Shown here: piece after piece, positions 6,107 to 7,947 of the stretch
How the letters are laid out: each line of letters begins with the position of its first letter
Numbering within the stretch: the first letter of the stretch is position 1
Assembly (NCBI GenBank): GCA_022448765.1
Contig: JAKUTI010000114.1
Span: forward strand, 1-7,947
Source of the DNA: Pseudomonadales bacterium
GTDB lineage: Bacteria > Pseudomonadota > Gammaproteobacteria > Pseudomonadales > Azotimanducaceae
Length of the DNA: 7,947 bases
Reading direction: 5' to 3'
Program-made: the position numbers and the translations under genes
The notes under the pieces: model-generated
Told to the model about the DNA's origin: nothing
Database searches by the model: none
What the model saw: the letters and a program-made list of their open reading frames with translations, nothing else

Positions 6107-7947
6107 TTAAGCGCCTATTGCAGCTAACAACAGGATCGCAACAATATTGATGATTTTAATCATCGGATTGACTGCGGGGCCCGCCGTGTCTTTGTAGGGA
6201 TCGCCGACGGTGTCGCCGGTTACCGCGGCCTTGTGGGCTTCCGAGCCCTTGCCTCCGTGGTTACCGTCTTCGATGTACTTTTTGGCGTTATCCCAGGCTC
6301 CACCACCCGCCGTCATCGAGATCGCGACAAATAGTCCGGTAACAATGGTTCCAAGAAGCATCGCCCCGACGGCGCTCAACGCGCTCGCTTGGTCAAAGAC
6401 TAAATTGAGTACAAAGTACACGACGATGGGCGCGAGTACCGGCAGCATCGACGGGACGATCATTTCGCGGATCGCCGATCGTGTCAGTAAGTCAACGGCT
6501 TTGCTGTAATCGGGTCTTGTTGTGCCGTCCATAATGCCTGGCATTTCTCGAAACTGGCGGCGTACTTCCTCCACCACTGCCCCGCCTGCTCTGCCCACCG
6601 CCTGCATCCCGAGCGCGCCGAAGAGATACGGCAGCATGCCTCCAATAAGAAGACCTATAACGACGAAGGGATCGGATAATTCAAAACCGATTTCAAGGTC
6701 GGGGAAGAAGTGCGCGAGGTCGTAGGTATATGCATTGAACAAAACGAGTGCCGCGAGGCCAGCTGAGCCAATGGCGTAACCCTTGGTAACGGCCTTGGTC
6801 GTGTTGCCGACCGCGTCAAGCGCGTCGGTCGTTTTTCGAACGTCTTCGTCTAGGTCACTCATTTCGGCTATACCACCGGCGTTATCCGTGACGGGACCGT
6901 ACGCATCGAGTGCTACCACCATGCCGGCGAGCGCGAGCATCGTCGTTGCTGCGATTGCAATTCCGTAAATACCGGCAAATTGGAACGCGGCGACGATGCC
7001 GACTGCGACGATGATCGCGGGGATAGCGGTTGCTTCCATCGAAATCGCGAGCCCTTGAATAACGTTGGTGCCGTGCCCGGTTTCCGATGCCGCGGCCACC
7101 GATTTAACGGGACGGTACTCGGTCGATGTGTAGTATTCGGTCACCCAGACAATGAGTCCGGTGACGACTAATCCTACCAGCGCGCAATAAAAGAACTGGC
7201 GACCTTCATCGCCTGGAAACATATGGTCGGTTACGAAGTAAATCAACACGCCAGAAAGGACGGCGGTCGCGATAAACCCTTTGTAGAGTGCGCCCATAAT
7301 ACTTTCGGATTTTCCGAGTCGAACGCAAAACGCCCCAATGACCGACGCAATAATGCAGACGCCGCCGATAAGCATGGGCATCTCAATCGCACTTAGCTGA
7401 TCAGCCCCCGAGAATTTAATGGTTGCCAGCAGCATGGTAGCCACGATCGTGACTGCATAGGTTTCAAAGAGATCGGCGGCCATACCGGCACAATCACCAA
7501 CATTATCACCGACGTTGTCGGCAATCACAGCAGCGTTGCGGGGATCATCTTCTGGAATCCCGGCCTCAACTTTGCCGACCAGGTCGGCACCGACGTCGGC
7601 TCCTTTGGTGAAGATGCCGCCGCCGAGGCGTGCAAAGATCGAGATTAACGAAGCGCCGAAGGAAAGCGCGACCAATGGCTCAATCAGGTGGCGGCCTTCC
7701 ATCCCCATCCCCTTGAGGATGGCGTAATACCCGGCGACCCCGATGAGACCGAGACCCACCACCAGCATGCCAGTGATGGCACCCGATTTGAACGCGATGG
7801 CGAGCGCAGGTTTTAGTCCCGTCATGGCGGCTTGTGTGGTACGAACATTGGCACGCACGGAAACGTTCATACCGATGTAGCCGGCGATACCGGAAAGTAC
7901 CGCGCCGACGGCAAAGCCGATCGCGACCAAGGTACCGAGAGCTAGCC
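6107..7947 (-). CDS. hppA: K+-independent H+-translocating pyrophosphatase (5' end missing)
   Basis: Membrane-integral pyrophosphatase of the inner membrane; hydrolyses PPi and pumps H+ out of the cytoplasm. 612 residues are visible. The frame stays open to the right edge (LALGT precedes the TTG at 7930), so roughly 60-90 N-terminal residues lie outside. Diagnostic motifs: GYIGMNVSVRANVR near the left end of the protein fragment; the PPi/Mg site DVGADLVGKVE (codons 7597-7565) followed by GIPEDDPRN; NVGDNVGD (7516-7493); and the C-terminal GDTVGDPYKDTAGP with NPMIKI (6217-6152). The segment GNTTKAVTKG has Lys (codon 6796-6794) and Thr (6787-6785) at the two positions that are Ala in K+-dependent enzymes. 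This marks the K+-independent, proton-pumping class, like the Rhodospirillum rubrum enzyme. Many hydrophobic helices are visible. Neighbour: the PPi-dependent phosphofructokinase, convergent, sharing the PPi pool. Confidence 0.97.
   Translation of the reverse strand, partial: LALGTLVAIGFAVGAVLSGIAGYIGMNVSVRANVRTTQAAMTGLKPALAIAFKSGAITGMLVVGLGLIGVAGYYAILKGMGMEGRHLIEPLVALSFGASLISIFARLGGGIFTKGADVGADLVGKVEAGIPEDDPRNAAVIADNVGDNVGDCAGMAADLFETYAVTIVATMLLATIKFSGADQLSAIEMPMLIGGVCIIASVIGAFCVRLGKSESIMGALYKGFIATAVLSGVLIYFVTDHMFPGDEGRQFFYCALVGLVVTGLIVWVTEYYTSTEYRPVKSVAAASETGHGTNVIQGLAISMEATAIPAIIVAVGIVAAFQFAGIYGIAIAATTMLALAGMVVALDAYGPVTDNAGGIAEMSDLDEDVRKTTDALDAVGNTTKAVTKGYAIGSAGLAALVLFNAYTYDLAHFFPDLEIGFELSDPFVVIGLLIGGMLPYLFGALGMQAVGRAGGAVVEEVRRQFREMPGIMDGTTRPDYSKAVDLLTRSAIREMIVPSMLPVLAPIVVYFVLNLVFDQASALSAVGAMLLGTIVTGLFVAISMTAGGGAWDNAKKYIEDGNHGGKGSEAHKAAVTGDTVGDPYKDTAGPAVNPMIKIINIVAILLLAAIGA

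Noticed and set aside
7928..7930. TTG as the start of the pyrophosphatase
   Set aside because: The frame stays open to the window edge and encodes typical membrane-pyrophosphatase sequence before this codon; the gene is simply cut by the window.

Overview
The window looks like chromosomal DNA of a Gram-negative bacterium, most likely a gammaproteobacterium. The main pointer is a murein-recycling ligase of the Mpl family. An H+-pyrophosphatase and a pyrophosphate-type phosphofructokinase of the kind known from methanotrophic and sulfur-oxidising gammaproteobacteria fit with this. GC content is moderate (about 50-55% by eye). Coding density is very high: seven genes (two cut by the window edges) leave no gap over 80 bases. 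I see no rRNA or tRNA, transposase, CRISPR array, phage gene or other mark of recent transfer.

Layout, left to right. (1) 2-931, plus: C-terminal half of a long (DmdC/FadE-like) acyl-CoA dehydrogenase. (2) 964-4715, minus: a probable four-gene operon read leftwards. Its order is a small inner-membrane protein (4715-4218), mpl (4221-2821), a 79-base gap, a methylthioribose-kinase-like phosphotransferase (2741-1833) and a nucleoside hydrolase (1836-964). The first and last gene pairs are each joined by a 4-base ATGA stop/start overlap. (3) 4784-6049, plus: PPi-dependent 6-phosphofructokinase, divergent from the operon across a 68-base gap. (4) 6107-7947, minus: K+-independent H+-translocating pyrophosphatase, running off the right edge. 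It converges on the phosphofructokinase, with a perfect 7-bp stem hairpin between the two stop codons.

Two functional themes stand out. The right half is a pyrophosphate energy module. The phosphofructokinase exchanges phosphate between PPi and fructose 6-phosphate, and the membrane pyrophosphatase couples the same PPi pool to the proton gradient. The left half carries a salvage pair. A nucleoside hydrolase, which would release free ribose or a 5-substituted ribose, is translationally coupled to a kinase resembling the enzyme that phosphorylates methylthioribose at C1. This suggests a two-step nucleoside to sugar-1-phosphate route in place of a phosphorylase. That idea is an inference from gene order and motifs. 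No wholly new system is evident; the hydrolase-kinase pair and the uncharacterised membrane protein coupled to mpl are the least explained parts.
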